64,000 bases of DNA. Source: Medicago truncatula (lineage: Eukaryota > Streptophyta > Magnoliopsida > Fabales > Fabaceae). The position numbers and the translations under genes are program-made. Position 1 is the stretch's first letter. Every line of letters begins with the position of its first letter. A model generated the notes under the pieces. It did no database searches. It worked only from the letters and a program-made list of their open reading frames with translations, and was not told where the DNA came from. Location of the stretch: positions 8,876,001 through 8,940,000 of the forward strand of contig NC_053043.1 in assembly GCF_003473485.1 (NCBI RefSeq), read 5' to 3'. Positions 63,868-64,000 of the stretch are shown here, piece after piece.

Positions 63868-64000
63868 TACAAAACCATGTATTATTATAATTACTTTTTT
63901 ATTAAAGCCTAAATTAATATTATTAATATAAGTTGAAATGGTGTGATAAATTGAAAAATAAAATGAAGTATTTATAGTAGATGAAATAATACATGTTTCA

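Overview
This is nuclear DNA of a flowering plant, most likely a papilionoid legume of the Medicago/Trifolium/Pisum group. It is AT-rich, its genes have many introns, and transposable elements (TEs) are dense and of types common in legumes. No bacterial, viral or organellar gene organisation is present, apart from one short nuclear copy of plastid DNA. Species assignment is inference.

Five host protein genes and one tRNA gene are supported. From left to right: an unknown-function serine-rich protein (minus, 2.2-3.2 kb); the 16-exon gene for the beta subunit of pyrophosphate-dependent phosphofructokinase (minus, 22.25-28.62 kb), reconstructed exon by exon to 565 codons; two tandem genes for fibrillin/plastoglobulin-type plastid lipid-associated proteins (minus, 36.5-38.3 and 40.3-42.4 kb), the second with a tRNA-Ala(AGC) gene on the opposite strand inside intron 1; and a small RING-finger protein (plus, 59.7-60.3 kb) whose leader is a long GA tract.

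The rest is mainly TEs, many delimited here by their target-site duplications (TSDs). At 8.3-13.5 kb a GGCTCTGTTTGG-ended element holds a fold-back Mutator-like (MULE) MITE and an apparently intact PIF/Harbinger transposon with both ORFs and a TTA TSD. At 32.4-35.6 kb a 3.2-kb MULE (9-bp TSD) holds two more TIR elements, one of them carrying a piece of the plastid rps11 gene. At 42.9-50.4 kb a MULE holds an LTR-like unit, which holds a second related unit, which holds a solo LTR; all but one TSD pair is perfect. Small fold-back MULE MITEs, Stowaway and hAT-like MITEs, tRNA-derived SINE-like pieces, copia and Harbinger relics and microsatellites fill the other gaps.

Two larger structures stand out. 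The phosphofructokinase gene is flanked by an inverted segmental duplication (20.1-21.2 kb and 31.9-36.1 kb); the right arm received the 3.2-kb MULE and the left arm keeps the empty site. The nested LTR-like units each carry a cluster of short perfect palindromes of a different sequence. In the two related units the clusters start at an equivalent position, so the palindromic layout seems kept while the sequence has turned over.
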